From positions 1,054,001 through 1,118,000 of the forward strand of contig NZ_CP047961.1 in NCBI RefSeq assembly GCF_014279775.1: a stretch of 64,000 bases of DNA, read 5' to 3'. This document shows, piece after piece, positions 8,098 through 17,131 of the stretch (the stretch's first letter is position 1; the number at the start of each line of letters is the position of its first letter). The position numbers and the translations under genes were made by a program. The stretch comes from Synechococcus sp. PROS-9-1. Lineage in GTDB: Bacteria; Cyanobacteriota; Cyanobacteriia; PCC-6307; Cyanobiaceae. Under the pieces are notes generated by a model, which had not been told where the DNA came from, made no database searches, and saw only the letters and a program-made list of their open reading frames with translations.

Positions 8098-8726
8098 TCG
8101 ACAAGTTCATGTCGCAACTGGGCTAGGGCCCGTTTCAGCCTTCGCTGCATTGTCATTGCGCTGACACCCTGCTTGTTTCCAGCACCACGGAGGCTGGCAC
8201 CTTCGATCACCACCTCAATGAGCGCCCTTTGCTCTAAGGGCGCTAATCCATTGATCGCTTTCCTGATCCGACGGGCGCTTTCCTGCATCAGCATTGGTTG
8301 CCATCCAGGTTGCTCTGCTGCCACCCTGGCTTCGTCCAAGGGTTCCCATGATTGACGTCGGCGATAGGCCTGGACGTTGACTTCCATCTCCGCTGACATC
8401 GCTTCACCTTGTTGCGTTGCAGAGGAACCATTTTTAATTGTGGTCTGGGCTTGCTCTTGGAGACGTCTTGGCAGTCGAACCAGTCCCACGCTGTCTCTGA
8501 GGTAGTGAAGGATGGCTCCCCTGATGTGTGGCCTTGCGTATACCTCAAATGGCTTGTCTTGGTCTTGCTGATACCCCTCTGCGGCACGCAATAAGCCAAG
8601 CCTGCCCACCTGTTTGAGATCATCTCGATCCGTGCCCGATCGTTTGGCGTAATGGCCAGCAATTGGATCGACCAGTTTCAGATGATGCTCAATCCTTTTG
8701 TTTCTGATCTTGTGGCTCTTGTTCAT
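8070..8726 (-). CDS. Alternative RNA polymerase sigma-70 family factor
   Basis: A 218-residue sigma factor. Region 2 is clear: KLVDPIAGHYAKRSGTDRDDLKQVG then LGLLRAAEGYQ and PFEVYARPHIRGAILHYLRDS, which match the 2.1-2.4 core. Region 4 is near the C-terminus (LAPLEQRALIEVVIEGASLRGAG and TMQRRLKRALAQLR), where the usual helix-turn-helix is somewhat degenerate. The length and lack of region 1.1 suggest a group 3 / type III factor such as those used for stress or surface functions in cyanobacteria. The frame opens to 8837, but the ATG at 8726 is preferred because the longer form would overlap the upstream apa gene. It runs downstream of apa in the same direction. Confidence 0.85.
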   Translation of the reverse strand: MNKSHKIRNKRIEHHLKLVDPIAGHYAKRSGTDRDDLKQVGRLGLLRAAEGYQQDQDKPFEVYARPHIRGAILHYLRDSVGLVRLPRRLQEQAQTTIKNGSSATQQGEAMSAEMEVNVQAYRRRQSWEPLDEARVAAEQPGWQPMLMQESARRIRKAINGLAPLEQRALIEVVIEGASLRGAGNKQGVSAMTMQRRLKRALAQLRHELVDQDSSLWSR

Positions 8727-8793
8727 GGCTGTTGTTGAAGAATTTAGGGCGGTGTCGGCCGGTTGTCCTTCTTCAGACAGACAGCTATAGGGG

Positions 8794-9681
8794 TTACTCC
8801 ACAACCGTATTTTCACGGATTTCGAGAACGACTTCACGCAATAAGGCCTCGGGTCCGTAGGTCTTCAGCCAGTTCAGATCAGCGCTTGCAGTGGCCAAGA
8901 GATATCCAGCAAATCCAAGCGCATTGATGCTGAAACCCGCAGCACCTTCACGTCGACGCCTCACCATCGCTATCCATCGAGGAGTTATTAACAGGTTGTA
9001 AAAAGACCTTGGGCGTTGATCTTGAGAGGGATGCCCAATCCCTAGCTGTCTAGAGAGTGACAGATAGCATTGATAGAGGTGTTGAGCCTGTTCATCGTTA
9101 TCCTTTTCATGACTTAATCGCGAGACAACGGCGCAGCAGTTCAGCAAGGAATCGCTGGTTGTTTCGATTGTTCTTTGCGATGACAATCGTTTTTGAAACC
9201 ATAGATCTCTGGGACAACTTGTCTCGTCTTTGTTGCGCGGCAGAAGCTGAAGATGTCGATGGGGTTGACTCGCTCCTGCGATTGGTCCGCTGTTGAAAAA
9301 CCACAGCCCAGATGTGTCATGGTCAACTTGAACTAAAGCGCTCCAGTCAGCCAATGTGAGCCAACCATCCTGGGCGGCCCAATCGGCAGTAATCAGAAGC
9401 ATATGTCCGCGTTGGACCGGATATTTGTTCAGAATGACCGTATGACCTGGATTCAATCGTGCCACCTCAAGTTGTGGATCCCATGGTCGAAAAGGATTGG
9501 GTTTAGGTCCCTCTCTCTTTAAATGTTTGGGCAAGCGACTTTCTAGAGTTCTCAGCTCAAAATTTGATTCTGGACTGCTAATAAGATGTTCTAACGAGGT
9601 GCTGAGTGGTACGAGAGCTCCAGACTTAATTGCCCTTTTGCTTTGCTCGAGCGCACGATTCCAGTAAGTCTCAGTTCCCAT
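8794..9681 (-). CDS. apa: Ap4A phosphorylase / ATP adenylyltransferase (HIT-like)
   Basis: A 295-residue enzyme that cleaves diadenosine tetraphosphate with phosphate to give ADP and ATP. The diagnostic histidine motif QPHRHLQLLP is present, preceded by NSGPIAGAS, as in fungal and cyanobacterial Ap4A phosphorylases of the GalT/HIT superfamily. The N-terminal part carries NPFRPWDPQLEVARL and the nucleotide-binding VILNKYPVQRGHMLLI. The C-terminal domain (INALGFAGYLLA) is also typical. The start overlaps the end of the upstream SpoIID-like gene by 11 bp, suggesting co-transcription. Confidence 0.88.
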   Translation of the reverse strand: MGTETYWNRALEQSKRAIKSGALVPLSTSLEHLISSPESNFELRTLESRLPKHLKREGPKPNPFRPWDPQLEVARLNPGHTVILNKYPVQRGHMLLITADWAAQDGWLTLADWSALVQVDHDTSGLWFFNSGPIAGASQPHRHLQLLPRNKDETSCPRDLWFQKRLSSQRTIETTSDSLLNCCAVVSRLSHEKDNDEQAQHLYQCYLSLSRQLGIGHPSQDQRPRSFYNLLITPRWIAMVRRRREGAAGFSINALGFAGYLLATASADLNWLKTYGPEALLREVVLEIRENTVVE

Positions 9682-10648
9682 TTGTTTTGAGCCTCGCCAA
9701 GGATGCGCCTACGTAATAACGACGAAGGATTTCGTTAAACTTGAGCCCATTCATGGCCATGTTTTGTGCTCCGTGCTGACTCATACTTGCTCCCAAATGG
9801 CTGTGCGCTTCAGCGGCGATTTCACTGGTTGAAGCGTACAGAGATTCCACTAAACCTCCTTGAAAACTGAGCACTAAACCCTGGGTCGCTTTCGTTGCTG
9901 CTGCCGTCGGCTCGGTTTGACTATTGAGGCCTCCATAGGCTTGCCAACGGGTCGTATCACCAAGATTGAAATCAGAATCTGCAGGACGCACAAGATGCAC
10001 GAGGGCATAGGACCGTGCGGCCACAGCTTGTGCCTTTAACGCTTCAGGATTCCAGTGACTCGGCATCTCCGCCCCAACCACAGAGGCAACGTAACGTTCA
10101 AGAGGGAGTTGGTTGATGACAATCCCACCGCCACCTCTGTTCAGAAAGTAAACCGTCTTAGGATAGGGGCGTTCATTCACAATTACGGCACCATCTTGAC
10201 CGGACTGGCATGTCACTAAATATGAACGACGACTGGTAATTACCTTCGTCAGGGTTCTTTTTTGAACGATTACACCATTTCTAAATCTGCACTCTGCCTG
10301 TCCTGATAAATCTACGGAACGGGGTGGCGATTGACTTAATAACGCAACGCGCACAATCGGGTTGCTAGGAGCACCTATTGGCTTGAAATCTGGAGTTTGG
10401 TGGAACAGCGAATTGGATGGTTTGGGTGGATTTTCAGAGGAATCAGCAGACGAGTGAACAAGTTGGTGATCTGTTGAGGAGCTCTCTAACAGCGTTTCAA
10501 GGGTGGTTTGTTGGCTTCGCTGTTGTTCCAACTGTCCAATCGCTTGGACGCTCCAGGCGACCACAGCAATCAGCCCCGCAGTGGCGGACATGCCCAGCAA
10601 CAGTGGGGTGAGCTGTCTCACTGTCCCTCGGACAACGCTTTTGATCAT
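9671..10648 (-). CDS. SpoIID/LytB-domain protein (amidase-enhancer-like)
   Basis: A 325-residue protein with one N-terminal membrane segment (LLLGMSATAGLIAVVAW), a Ser-rich linker, and a C-terminal SpoIID domain: LPLERYVASVVGAEMPSHW, then ALKAQAVAARSYAL, ending with GASMSQHGAQNMA. The conserved glutamate of the AEMP motif and the SQHGA motif are the family hallmarks; SpoIID enzymes are lytic transglycosylases acting on denuded glycan. The protein should face the periplasm. The ATG at 10648 is chosen over a TTG at 10660. Its start codon lies on the same CATG as that of the divergent SDR gene, so the promoter of each must lie within or overlap the other gene. Confidence 0.85.
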   Translation of the reverse strand: MIKSVVRGTVRQLTPLLLGMSATAGLIAVVAWSVQAIGQLEQQRSQQTTLETLLESSSTDHQLVHSSADSSENPPKPSNSLFHQTPDFKPIGAPSNPIVRVALLSQSPPRSVDLSGQAECRFRNGVIVQKRTLTKVITSRRSYLVTCQSGQDGAVIVNERPYPKTVYFLNRGGGGIVINQLPLERYVASVVGAEMPSHWNPEALKAQAVAARSYALVHLVRPADSDFNLGDTTRWQAYGGLNSQTEPTAAATKATQGLVLSFQGGLVESLYASTSEIAAEAHSHLGASMSQHGAQNMAMNGLKFNEILRRYYVGASLARLKTNGN

Positions 10649-11375
10649 GCCTGATATCAACAGAGTTGCTTGGATTGGCCGTGCATTGATCGTTGGTCGT
10701 GGTGGTCTCGGCGCGGCACTTGCACAGGAACTGCAACGCCGTCAGCCCGCTTTGGCGGTCATGCTCTGCGGTCGGACCGTGAGTTCAGCCAATGATTGGT
10801 TCGTGGATCTTGAGTCCCCCCAGAGCCTTGAGGTGTTGTCTCAGAGGCTCCTGGAGGATCCCCAGCCCCTGCGTTTGGTGATCAATGCCACTGGGAGACT
10901 CCATGGAGGCTCACTAAGCCCTGAGAAGCGTCTGCAGCAGGTTTGTGCTGATCAGTTGATGGAATCCTTTGCGATCAATGCTGCGGGCCCTCTTCTCTTG
11001 GCTAAAGCGATCGAGCCAGCCTTGAAGCGTGATCGCCCTTTTCACTTTGCGAGTCTCAGTGCGCGGGTCGGGAGCATCGGCGACAACAGAAGTGGAGGCT
11101 GGTACGCCTATCGCGGAGCCAAAGCAGCCCAGAACATGTTTTTGCGTTCGTTGAGTGTGGAGTGGGCGCGGCGTTTTCCACTTGCCACAGTCACGATGCT
11201 GCATCCAGGCACTACAGATACAGCGCTTTCTAAGCCGTTTCAAGATTTTGTTCCGCCAGACCGTCTGTTCAGTCCTCAAAAAGCGGCCTCCCTGTTGCTC
11301 GATGTTTTGCTTGAACAGACATCAGACGACAGTGGCCGTTTCCTGGCTTGGGATGGTCAGGAGATTCCTTGGTGA
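10647..11375 (+). CDS. Short-chain dehydrogenase/reductase (SDR) family protein
   Basis: A 242-residue Rossmann-fold oxidoreductase. The nucleotide-binding motif is ALIVGRGGLGAALAQEL near the N-terminus, followed by CGRTVSS as the cofactor-specificity loop (Arg suggests NADP). An NATG-type motif appears as VINATGRLHG, and the active-site YxxxK lies in WYAYRGAKAAQN. Substrate cannot be deduced; similar cyanobacterial proteins are often annotated as C-factor-like SDRs. The ATG at 10647 overlaps the divergent SpoIID-like start codon. The 3' end overlaps the convergent DUF2237 gene by 19 bp. Confidence 0.85.
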   Translation: MPDINRVAWIGRALIVGRGGLGAALAQELQRRQPALAVMLCGRTVSSANDWFVDLESPQSLEVLSQRLLEDPQPLRLVINATGRLHGGSLSPEKRLQQVCADQLMESFAINAAGPLLLAKAIEPALKRDRPFHFASLSARVGSIGDNRSGGWYAYRGAKAAQNMFLRSLSVEWARRFPLATVTMLHPGTTDTALSKPFQDFVPPDRLFSPQKAASLLLDVLLEQTSDDSGRFLAWDGQEIPW

Positions 11376-11764
11376 GCGTGCGTTTTGAGGACGTCCAAAG
11401 GGATCACCTGCAGCGCTGTGTGTTCAGTTGCTTCGAGTCGTACCGGCGGTGCCATTCCGTCGTCATAGGCCTGTTTCCAGCGTGGGGCGCAGACACACCA
11501 GTGATCGCCAGGCTTGAGACCTGCGAAGCCGAAATCGGGCATGGGAGTGCTCAGGTCATTGCCCTGGGCCTTGCTGTAGTTCAGAAATCGTTCTGACATC
11601 ACGCAGCAGACGCTGTGTTGCCCCAAGTCGCTGGGATCGGTGCGGCAATGTCCATCTCGAAACCAACCTGTCATCGGCTCACAACTACAGACTTCAAGAG
11701 CACCACCTAAGACATTCAGATCACCCTGCTCAACTGGCTTTTGCTCTTGTGGTTGTGATGGCAT
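11357..11764 (-). CDS. DUF2237 family protein
   Basis: A 135-residue soluble protein recognised as DUF2237 from NVLGGALEVCS, MTGWFRDGHC, LGQHSVCCVMSERFL and GDHWCVCAPRW. The conserved cysteines suggest a metal or redox site, but the family function is not known to me. The frame opens at 11806; the ATG at 11764 (MPSQPQEQ) matches the family start better. It overlaps the convergent SDR gene at the 3' end. Confidence 0.82.
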   Translation of the reverse strand: MPSQPQEQKPVEQGDLNVLGGALEVCSCEPMTGWFRDGHCRTDPSDLGQHSVCCVMSERFLNYSKAQGNDLSTPMPDFGFAGLKPGDHWCVCAPRWKQAYDDGMAPPVRLEATEHTALQVIPLDVLKTHAHQGIS

Positions 11765-11875
11765 TCGTTTGCATTTTCTACCAGGAGTCTGCCGAACGAC
11801 TGGCACATTCCGAGACGAGATAGTTGACGGATCACGGGGGTCAGGCGTTAAAGGTCGTTCAGTTATGCCTCCTCG

Positions 11876-12106
11876 ATGGATTGGGAGTTCACTGAAGACG
11901 CGGCGTTCATCGCCCTCTGCGATTCGTTCCGCGAAAGTGGCGAGTCATCGGCTATCGAGTTCCTCGCCAATGGCGAAGGAGCCTTCCACTTTCAGGATCT
12001 TGCGCAGAACGCTGCGGGAGAAGGATTTGATTTGAGCGAGTCCAGTGCGCTGGATGAATTTCAGCAGGACGTGATCGACACGATGGAAAAGCTCTGCCAG
12101 GAGTGA
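11876..12106 (+). CDS. Small acidic hypothetical protein, 76 aa
   Basis: A strongly acidic 76-residue protein (MDWEFTEDAAFIALCDSF start, MEKLCQE end) with no membrane segment. I do not recognise a named family. The biased acidic composition and clean ATG support real coding. It is divergent from the DUF2237 gene. Its 3' end forms one arm of the hairpin at 12091-12117. Confidence 0.65.
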   Translation: MDWEFTEDAAFIALCDSFRESGESSAIEFLANGEGAFHFQDLAQNAAGEGFDLSESSALDEFQQDVIDTMEKLCQE

Positions 12107-12117
12107 TCCTGCAGAGC
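12087..12117 (-). terminator. Possible terminator for the minus-strand DUF4090 gene
   Basis: A stem GCTCTG(C)CAGGA (12091-12102) / TCCTGCAGAGC (12107-12117) with one bulged base and a four-base loop. Read on the minus strand it is followed by four T residues (12087-12090). It lies 18 bp beyond the minus-strand stop at 12135 and overlaps the plus-strand gene end. The short T run makes it a weak call. Confidence 0.45.
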
Positions 12118-12134
12118 TCAAATTGAATCGGCTC

Positions 12135-12407
12135 TCAGCTGAAGTAAAAGCTGATTTCCTTGTCCTTCAGGCCTTCCCAGCCAGCCTCGATTAATCGGGT
12201 GTTCAGGACGTCCTGGCTGAAATGTTTGGCACCCGTGCGCACGATGCGATTTCTCATCGACTTACGCACTCCACTGCGTTTTCGTTGTGCCTCTTGATCC
12301 ATGACCTCGCGATAAAGAGTGAGCATCGCTTCTGGAAGAGGGCTCCCATCGATGTCCAATCCAGCCTTAATCGCGTTGTCGATGGCGTCGGGGCCGCTGA
12401 AGTCCAT
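12135..12407 (-). CDS. Conserved cyanobacterial protein, DUF4090-like
   Basis: A 90-residue soluble protein (MDFSGPDAIDNAIKAGLDID start; QRKRSGVRKSMRNRIVRTGAKHF middle; KDKEISFYFS end). It resembles the small DUF4090 family found in cyanobacteria; the function is not known. It lies 51 bp downstream of metH on the same strand, with a hairpin in the gap, so read-through from metH is possible. Confidence 0.65.
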   Translation of the reverse strand: MDFSGPDAIDNAIKAGLDIDGSPLPEAMLTLYREVMDQEAQRKRSGVRKSMRNRIVRTGAKHFSQDVLNTRLIEAGWEGLKDKEISFYFS

Positions 12408-12420
12408 GGGAGCGAGTGCA

Positions 12421-12442
12421 GTGCCTCAGAAGTCTGAGGCAC
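12421..12442. other. Perfect hairpin between metH and the DUF4090 gene
   Basis: A 9-bp perfect stem GTGCCTCAG (12421-12429) / CTGAGGCAC (12434-12442) with a four-base loop. On the minus strand it is not followed by a T run, so it is not a standard terminator for metH. On the plus strand a T run appears only 11 bases later (12454-12459). It could be an RNA-processing or stability element separating the two cistrons. Confidence 0.55.
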
Positions 12443-12458
12443 CACATTTCTGCGTTTT

Positions 12459-15400
12459 TTAAGCGCTGAAGTAGCGAGCGTTGCTGTGCAAAGCAACCAG
12501 GGCTGTTGTGCTCTGTTCTGGATGCAGTTGATCGCTTTCGTCCATGGTCAAACCAATGCGATCAGCCTGAAGCCATTCCAGTTGTTGACGGGAGTCCGCC
12601 ACGTTGGGACAGGCCGGATAGCCAAAGGAATAGCGGCTACCCCTATAGCGCTGGGCAAAAATGTCTCTGAGAGGCATCGCTTCGGGATCGGAGAAGCCGC
12701 ATTCGCGGCGGATGCGCGCATGGGTCCACTCAGCAAGCGCTTCTGCCATCTGAACGGCTAATCCGTGGAAAAAGAGGTAATCGCTGTAGGCATCCTTGCG
12801 AAACAGCTCTTGGCTGAAGCGACTGGCTTCCTCGCCCATGGTGACGGCTTGCATCGGCAGTACATCACAGGGTTGGCCCTCTTTGAGGTCTCGGAAGAAA
12901 TCGGCGATGCAATAGCGATTGCCACTGCGTTGACGGGGGACGTCAAATCGACCCAGAGCTGCATCACCCTCCGGGTTGAACACCGCCACCGCGTTGCCAT
13001 CACGTCCGCAAGGGAAATAGCCGTAAGCCACTGCTGGAAGTAGGAGTTTTTCGTCTTTGGCGCGCGCCAGCCATGTTTGAAGAATTGGTTCGGCCTTGTC
13101 CGCGAGATCCTGTTCGTAGTCCTCACGGCTTTGGTTTTTGGCTTTGCGCATCTGCCACTGACCAGCGAACAGTGCTTGGCGGTCGAGGAACGCAATCACC
13201 TCATCGAGCGGAATCTGATCCTCTCCCTGAAGGACGGATGCACCAAGGAAGGGCGTACTGATGGTTGCTTCTTCAGGAACGGCATCCGATCGGTGGTAGG
13301 TAACCGGAAGCTTGCGATCAGGGGTCTCAGTTGGCTCAGAGGAGTTCTCAGCCGATGCATCGGCTGAATCTGAGGGGTCCGCATCAACGCCAATCGATAG
13401 ACCATCAGGGGTGCCATCGAGAAAGCCAGCGCGATCATCCCAGCGATCCTTTGCTTTTGCCGTCACTAGGGCATCCATAAAGCGCAGATCTGTAAAAGCA
13501 TCTTTGCCATAAATCACTTTGCCTTCATATACGTCGTTGCAGTCTTTATTGACGAACCTGGGTGTAAGTGCAGCACCACCTAGAACGACCGGTACGTTGA
13601 TACCTGCTTCGTTAAAAGACTGCAAATTATTTTTCATAAAGGCAGTGGATTTCACTAGGAGTCCACTCATGGCGATGCAATCAGCTTGATGTTCTTCCTG
13701 GGCGGCAATGATTGCATTGACATCTTGCTTGATGCCAAGGTTAATGACTTCATAGCCGTTATTGGTCAAAATAATGTCTACAAGGTTTTTCCCGATATCA
13801 TGAACATCACCCTTGACTGTTGCGATTAAAAATTTAGCCTTGGCGGATCGCTCGCCGTCCTCTTTCTCCATAAACGGCTCCAAAAATGCCACTGCAGATT
13901 TCATCGTTTCGGCAGATTGAAGAACAAAAGGAAGTTGCATTTGTCCGGAACCAAATAGTTCTCCAACCACTTTCATTCCATCAAGCAAGTATGTATTGAC
14001 AATGTCTAGGGGTGGATAATTCTTTAAGCCCTCTTTGAGAGCATCTTCTAATCCAATCCGTTCACCATCGATGATGTGTTGTTTTAGCCGTTCGTCAACG
14101 GGGAGGTCGCTCAGGGATGGTCCAGATTCACGGGCCGCTTTGGCGCTGACACCCTCGAATAAGGTTGTTAGAACTGTAAGCGGGTCATAAGTACAAACAT
14201 CGCCCTCAAATCCACGGCGATCATTAATCAAGTCTCGACAAACTTTTTGATGCTCTTCGCTGATTTTTATAAGAGGGAGGATTTTTGCTGGTGAGACAAT
14301 GGCTGCATCCATTCCAGCTTCACAGCAATCATGCAGAAAGACTGAATTGAGTGTAATTCTGGCAGCAGGAGACAAACCAAAGCTCACATTGGAGACACCA
14401 AGAACAACGTGAACTTGGGGAAGATCCTCGCGAATCCTTCGAATGGCTTCGATGGTTTCAGCGCCGTTGCGACGATCTTCCTCAATGCCTGTGGAGATTG
14501 GTAGCGCGAGCGCGTCGTAAAAGATTTCGCGAGCTGGAATTCCATACTCCACAGCATCTCGGTAGGCCCTTTTCGCAATTGCAAGCTTTTGGTCTGCAGT
14601 CCTGGCCATTCCGTCTTCGTCAATCGTGCCAATCACCACCCCGGCCCCGTAACGTTTGGCTAGCTCCAACACTTTGAAGAAACGTTCATCGCCGTCTTCG
14701 TAGTTCGTTGAATTGAGGATGCACTTCCCTCCAGCAACTTTGAGTCCGGCTTCCATCTTTTGCCATTCGGTGGAATCCAGCATTAAAGGAAGATTCACGT
14801 TGGTGACGACTCGATTCACCAGTTCGCGCATATCTCTTTCACCATCACGACCGACATAATCAACATTGATATCCAGTACATGAGCATTCTCTTTGACCTG
14901 TCCTCGGGCAACGCCTACCAGTCCGTCCCAATCTTCTTCATTCAATAATTCACGTACTTTCTTGGAGCCACTGGCATTGAGTCGTTCACCGATAATCAAG
15001 AATGAATTGTCTTGTAGATAGGGAGTTGCGCCATAAATCGATGAGGCTGCTGCTTCGTAACTGAGTGCTTTTCTTTCATGGTGGTGGGAGCGCACATTTC
15101 TTGGTGCGGCACTTAGCTCTGATGAAATTTCAGAAAGAGCAGCAATATGAGCAGGTGTTGTTCCGCAACACCCACCAATCACTTGAACACCAAGATCTTC
15201 TACAAAGTGCATTAATTGCATCTTCAGCTCTACCGGCGTAAGTCGGTAATGCGCCACGCCTCCAACATTTTCTGGTAAGCCTGCGTTGGGGATGCAGCTC
15301 ACCACAAACGGAGCATTCTCCGTGAGGTAGCGCATGTGCTCTTTCATTTGTTCAGGACCTGTTGCGCAGTTCAGGCCAAGAACATCAATCGGAAAGGGTT

Positions 15401-16079
15401 CCAGAATAGAAACAACAGCTGCGATGTCGGAACCCACCAGCATGGTGCCTGTGGTTTCCATCGTTACGGACACCATCAAGGGGCGGCGTTCACCACTGGT
15501 TTCAAAGGCTTGCTCAATTCCTTGAAGAGCTGCCTTGATCTGCAGAACGTCCTGACAGGTTTCAATGATGAGTAGATCCACATCGCCGGCAATCAGTCCT
15601 TCCGCTTGCTCCTGATAGGAATCGCGAAGGAGATCAAAACTGATGTGTCCGAGCGTGGGTAATTTTGTGGTGGGTCCCATCGAGCCAGCCACAAATCGTG
15701 GTTTGTCATCGGTGCTGTATTCCATGGCCACTTCTTTGGCCAGCTCAGCAGCACGCTTATTGAGCTCGAAGGTTTTGTTTTCTAGGCCGTATTCAGCCAG
15801 GACCACAGAAGCGGCTCCAAAGGTATCGGTTTCGATGACATCACAACCTGCGTCAAGAAACTGTCGATGCACACTTTGAACGGCATCGGGTCTTGTGACC
15901 ACAAGGTTTTCGTTGCAACCTTCCAATGCCTCTCCGCCGAAATCATCGGCGGAGAGGTCCATCTGCTGCAGGGATGTGCCTGTTGCTCCGTCAAATACCA
16001 AGACGGGCCGTGACGGATCGTGCAGACGCTTTAAAAAACGTGAGGCGATCACGGTTGGGGTCTCGGTGACGGCCTGCAT
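12459..16079 (-). CDS. metH: Cobalamin-dependent methionine synthase
   Basis: A full-length 1206-residue MetH that transfers the methyl group of methyltetrahydrofolate to homocysteine via methylcobalamin. The homocysteine domain is at the N-terminus ([14 protein letters not shown]; zinc ligands in GGCCGT near residue 303). The pterin-binding domain follows ([16 protein letters not shown]), then the cap, then the B12 domain with DVHDIGKN near residue 760 (the lower-axial His). An acidic linker ([16 protein letters not shown]) leads to the AdoMet-activation domain, with [10 protein letters not shown] near residue 1152. It lies 58 bp downstream of ilvE. No cobalamin or SAM riboswitch is visible upstream. 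With cobN nearby, the organism probably makes its own corrinoid. Confidence 0.97.
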   Translation of the reverse strand: MQAVTETPTVIASRFLKRLHDPSRPVLVFDGATGTSLQQMDLSADDFGGEALEGCNENLVVTRPDAVQSVHRQFLDAGCDVIETDTFGAASVVLAEYGLENKTFELNKRAAELAKEVAMEYSTDDKPRFVAGSMGPTTKLPTLGHISFDLLRDSYQEQAEGLIAGDVDLLIIETCQDVLQIKAALQGIEQAFETSGERRPLMVSVTMETTGTMLVGSDIAAVVSILEPFPIDVLGLNCATGPEQMKEHMRYLTENAPFVVSCIPNAGLPENVGGVAHYRLTPVELKMQLMHFVEDLGVQVIGGCCGTTPAHIAALSEISSELSAAPRNVRSHHHERKALSYEAAASSIYGATPYLQDNSFLIIGERLNASGSKKVRELLNEEDWDGLVGVARGQVKENAHVLDINVDYVGRDGERDMRELVNRVVTNVNLPLMLDSTEWQKMEAGLKVAGGKCILNSTNYEDGDERFFKVLELAKRYGAGVVIGTIDEDGMARTADQKLAIAKRAYRDAVEYGIPAREIFYDALALPISTGIEEDRRNGAETIEAIRRIREDLPQVHVVLGVSNVSFGLSPAARITLNSVFLHDCCEAGMDAAIVSPAKILPLIKISEEHQKVCRDLINDRRGFEGDVCTYDPLTVLTTLFEGVSAKAARESGPSLSDLPVDERLKQHIIDGERIGLEDALKEGLKNYPPLDIVNTYLLDGMKVVGELFGSGQMQLPFVLQSAETMKSAVAFLEPFMEKEDGERSAKAKFLIATVKGDVHDIGKNLVDIILTNNGYEVINLGIKQDVNAIIAAQEEHQADCIAMSGLLVKSTAFMKNNLQSFNEAGINVPVVLGGAALTPRFVNKDCNDVYEGKVIYGKDAFTDLRFMDALVTAKAKDRWDDRAGFLDGTPDGLSIGVDADPSDSADASAENSSEPTETPDRKLPVTYHRSDAVPEEATISTPFLGASVLQGEDQIPLDEVIAFLDRQALFAGQWQMRKAKNQSREDYEQDLADKAEPILQTWLARAKDEKLLLPAVAYGYFPCGRDGNAVAVFNPEGDAALGRFDVPRQRSGNRYCIADFFRDLKEGQPCDVLPMQAVTMGEEASRFSQELFRKDAYSDYLFFHGLAVQMAEALAEWTHARIRRECGFSDPEAMPLRDIFAQRYRGSRYSFGYPACPNVADSRQQLEWLQADRIGLTMDESDQLHPEQSTTALVALHSNARYFSA

Positions 16080-16137
16080 CGCTCGGTTACTTCTCTCAGC
16101 ACATTCTATGAACTGCTCTTGATCTGAAGGCCGATCC

Positions 16138-17055
16138 TTAGGCTTCGAGCTCGATCCTGGTGACCCAGTGGCTGAAGTCTGGGTCTCGACCTTCCGTAAT
16201 CGACACCAGACGTTGCCTTAAGGCGTTCATCACAGGTCGGTTGGTCGGTAAGACCGTGGATTCGAGTTGACGAATTGGCGTAATTTTTGCCGCTGTTCCT
16301 GTGAGGAACACTTCGTCGGCGATACAGAGTTCGGTTTTATCAACAGGGCGTTCAATCACTTGCAAACCCATGTGCTTCGCCAGCTCGATCACACTGGAGC
16401 GGGTGATTCCTTCAAGAATGTCTTGATCAACGCCAGGTGTGATGAGGACGCCATCGCGTACCAAAAACAGATTCATGCCACTGGCTTCGCTCACCTTTCC
16501 CCGCGTGTTCATGAGCAGAGCTTCGTCAAAACCGCTGGTGACGGCTTCTGTTTTGGCAAGGGAGCTTGTGATGTAAGCACCACTGATTTTTCCGCGAAGC
16601 GGTAGTGAGCGATCTTCCTGCCGGGTCCAACTACTAATTCGGCAACTCACGCCATCGGGAGAGAGGTAATCGCCGAGCTCTAAGCCGTAAATCAGAAAAT
16701 CGGTCTCGATGTTGTGCAGACGTGGTGCAATGCCTAAATCACTGGTGTATACAAACGGCCTTAAGTAGATGGGCGTTGTGGGCTTATTAGCCCTTAGCAC
16801 CGCAATGAGTGCCTCCATCACGGTTTCTTCCGTGAGATCAGCAAGCAGGAGCTTGGCGCTTTGCGAGAGGCGCCGGGCATGGCGGTCCGGTCGAAACAAC
16901 AGCATGCCGCCGGGCTTTTCGGGATCTGGAATCGCGCGCATGCCTCCGAAAGCACCGGTCCCGTAGTGAAGGGCATGCGTAGCGATCGAAACTTTGGCCT
17001 GGTCAAATGGGATGCAGCGGCCTTCAAACCAGGCGTAGGGCAGGAACTGATGCAT
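16138..17055 (-). CDS. ilvE: Branched-chain amino acid aminotransferase
   Basis: A 305-residue class IV PLP aminotransferase that makes Val, Leu and Ile from their keto acids. Family motifs include [34 protein letters not shown], the PLP lysine in [13 protein letters not shown] and the [14 protein letters not shown] phosphate-binding segment. The C-terminal [15 protein letters not shown] is also typical. It runs toward metH in the same direction and is divergent from cobN with 76 bp between the starts. Confidence 0.93.
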   Translation of the reverse strand: MHQFLPYAWFEGRCIPFDQAKVSIATHALHYGTGAFGGMRAIPDPEKPGGMLLFRPDRHARRLSQSAKLLLADLTEETVMEALIAVLRANKPTTPIYLRPFVYTSDLGIAPRLHNIETDFLIYGLELGDYLSPDGVSCRISSWTRQEDRSLPLRGKISGAYITSSLAKTEAVTSGFDEALLMNTRGKVSEASGMNLFLVRDGVLITPGVDQDILEGITRSSVIELAKHMGLQVIERPVDKTELCIADEVFLTGTAAKITPIRQLESTVLPTNRPVMNALRQRLVSITEGRDPDFSHWVTRIELEA

Positions 17056-17131
17056 CGCTTATTGATCGATGCTCAAATTTTCTCACTCACCTCGCTCGTT
17101 GGGTGTGATGTGATCAGACCAGAATGGAGAC

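Noticed and set aside
16080-17131. Cobalamin or SAM riboswitch controlling metH or cobN
   Set aside because: The spacers are 58 and 76 bp, too short, and no B12-box-like sequence was seen.
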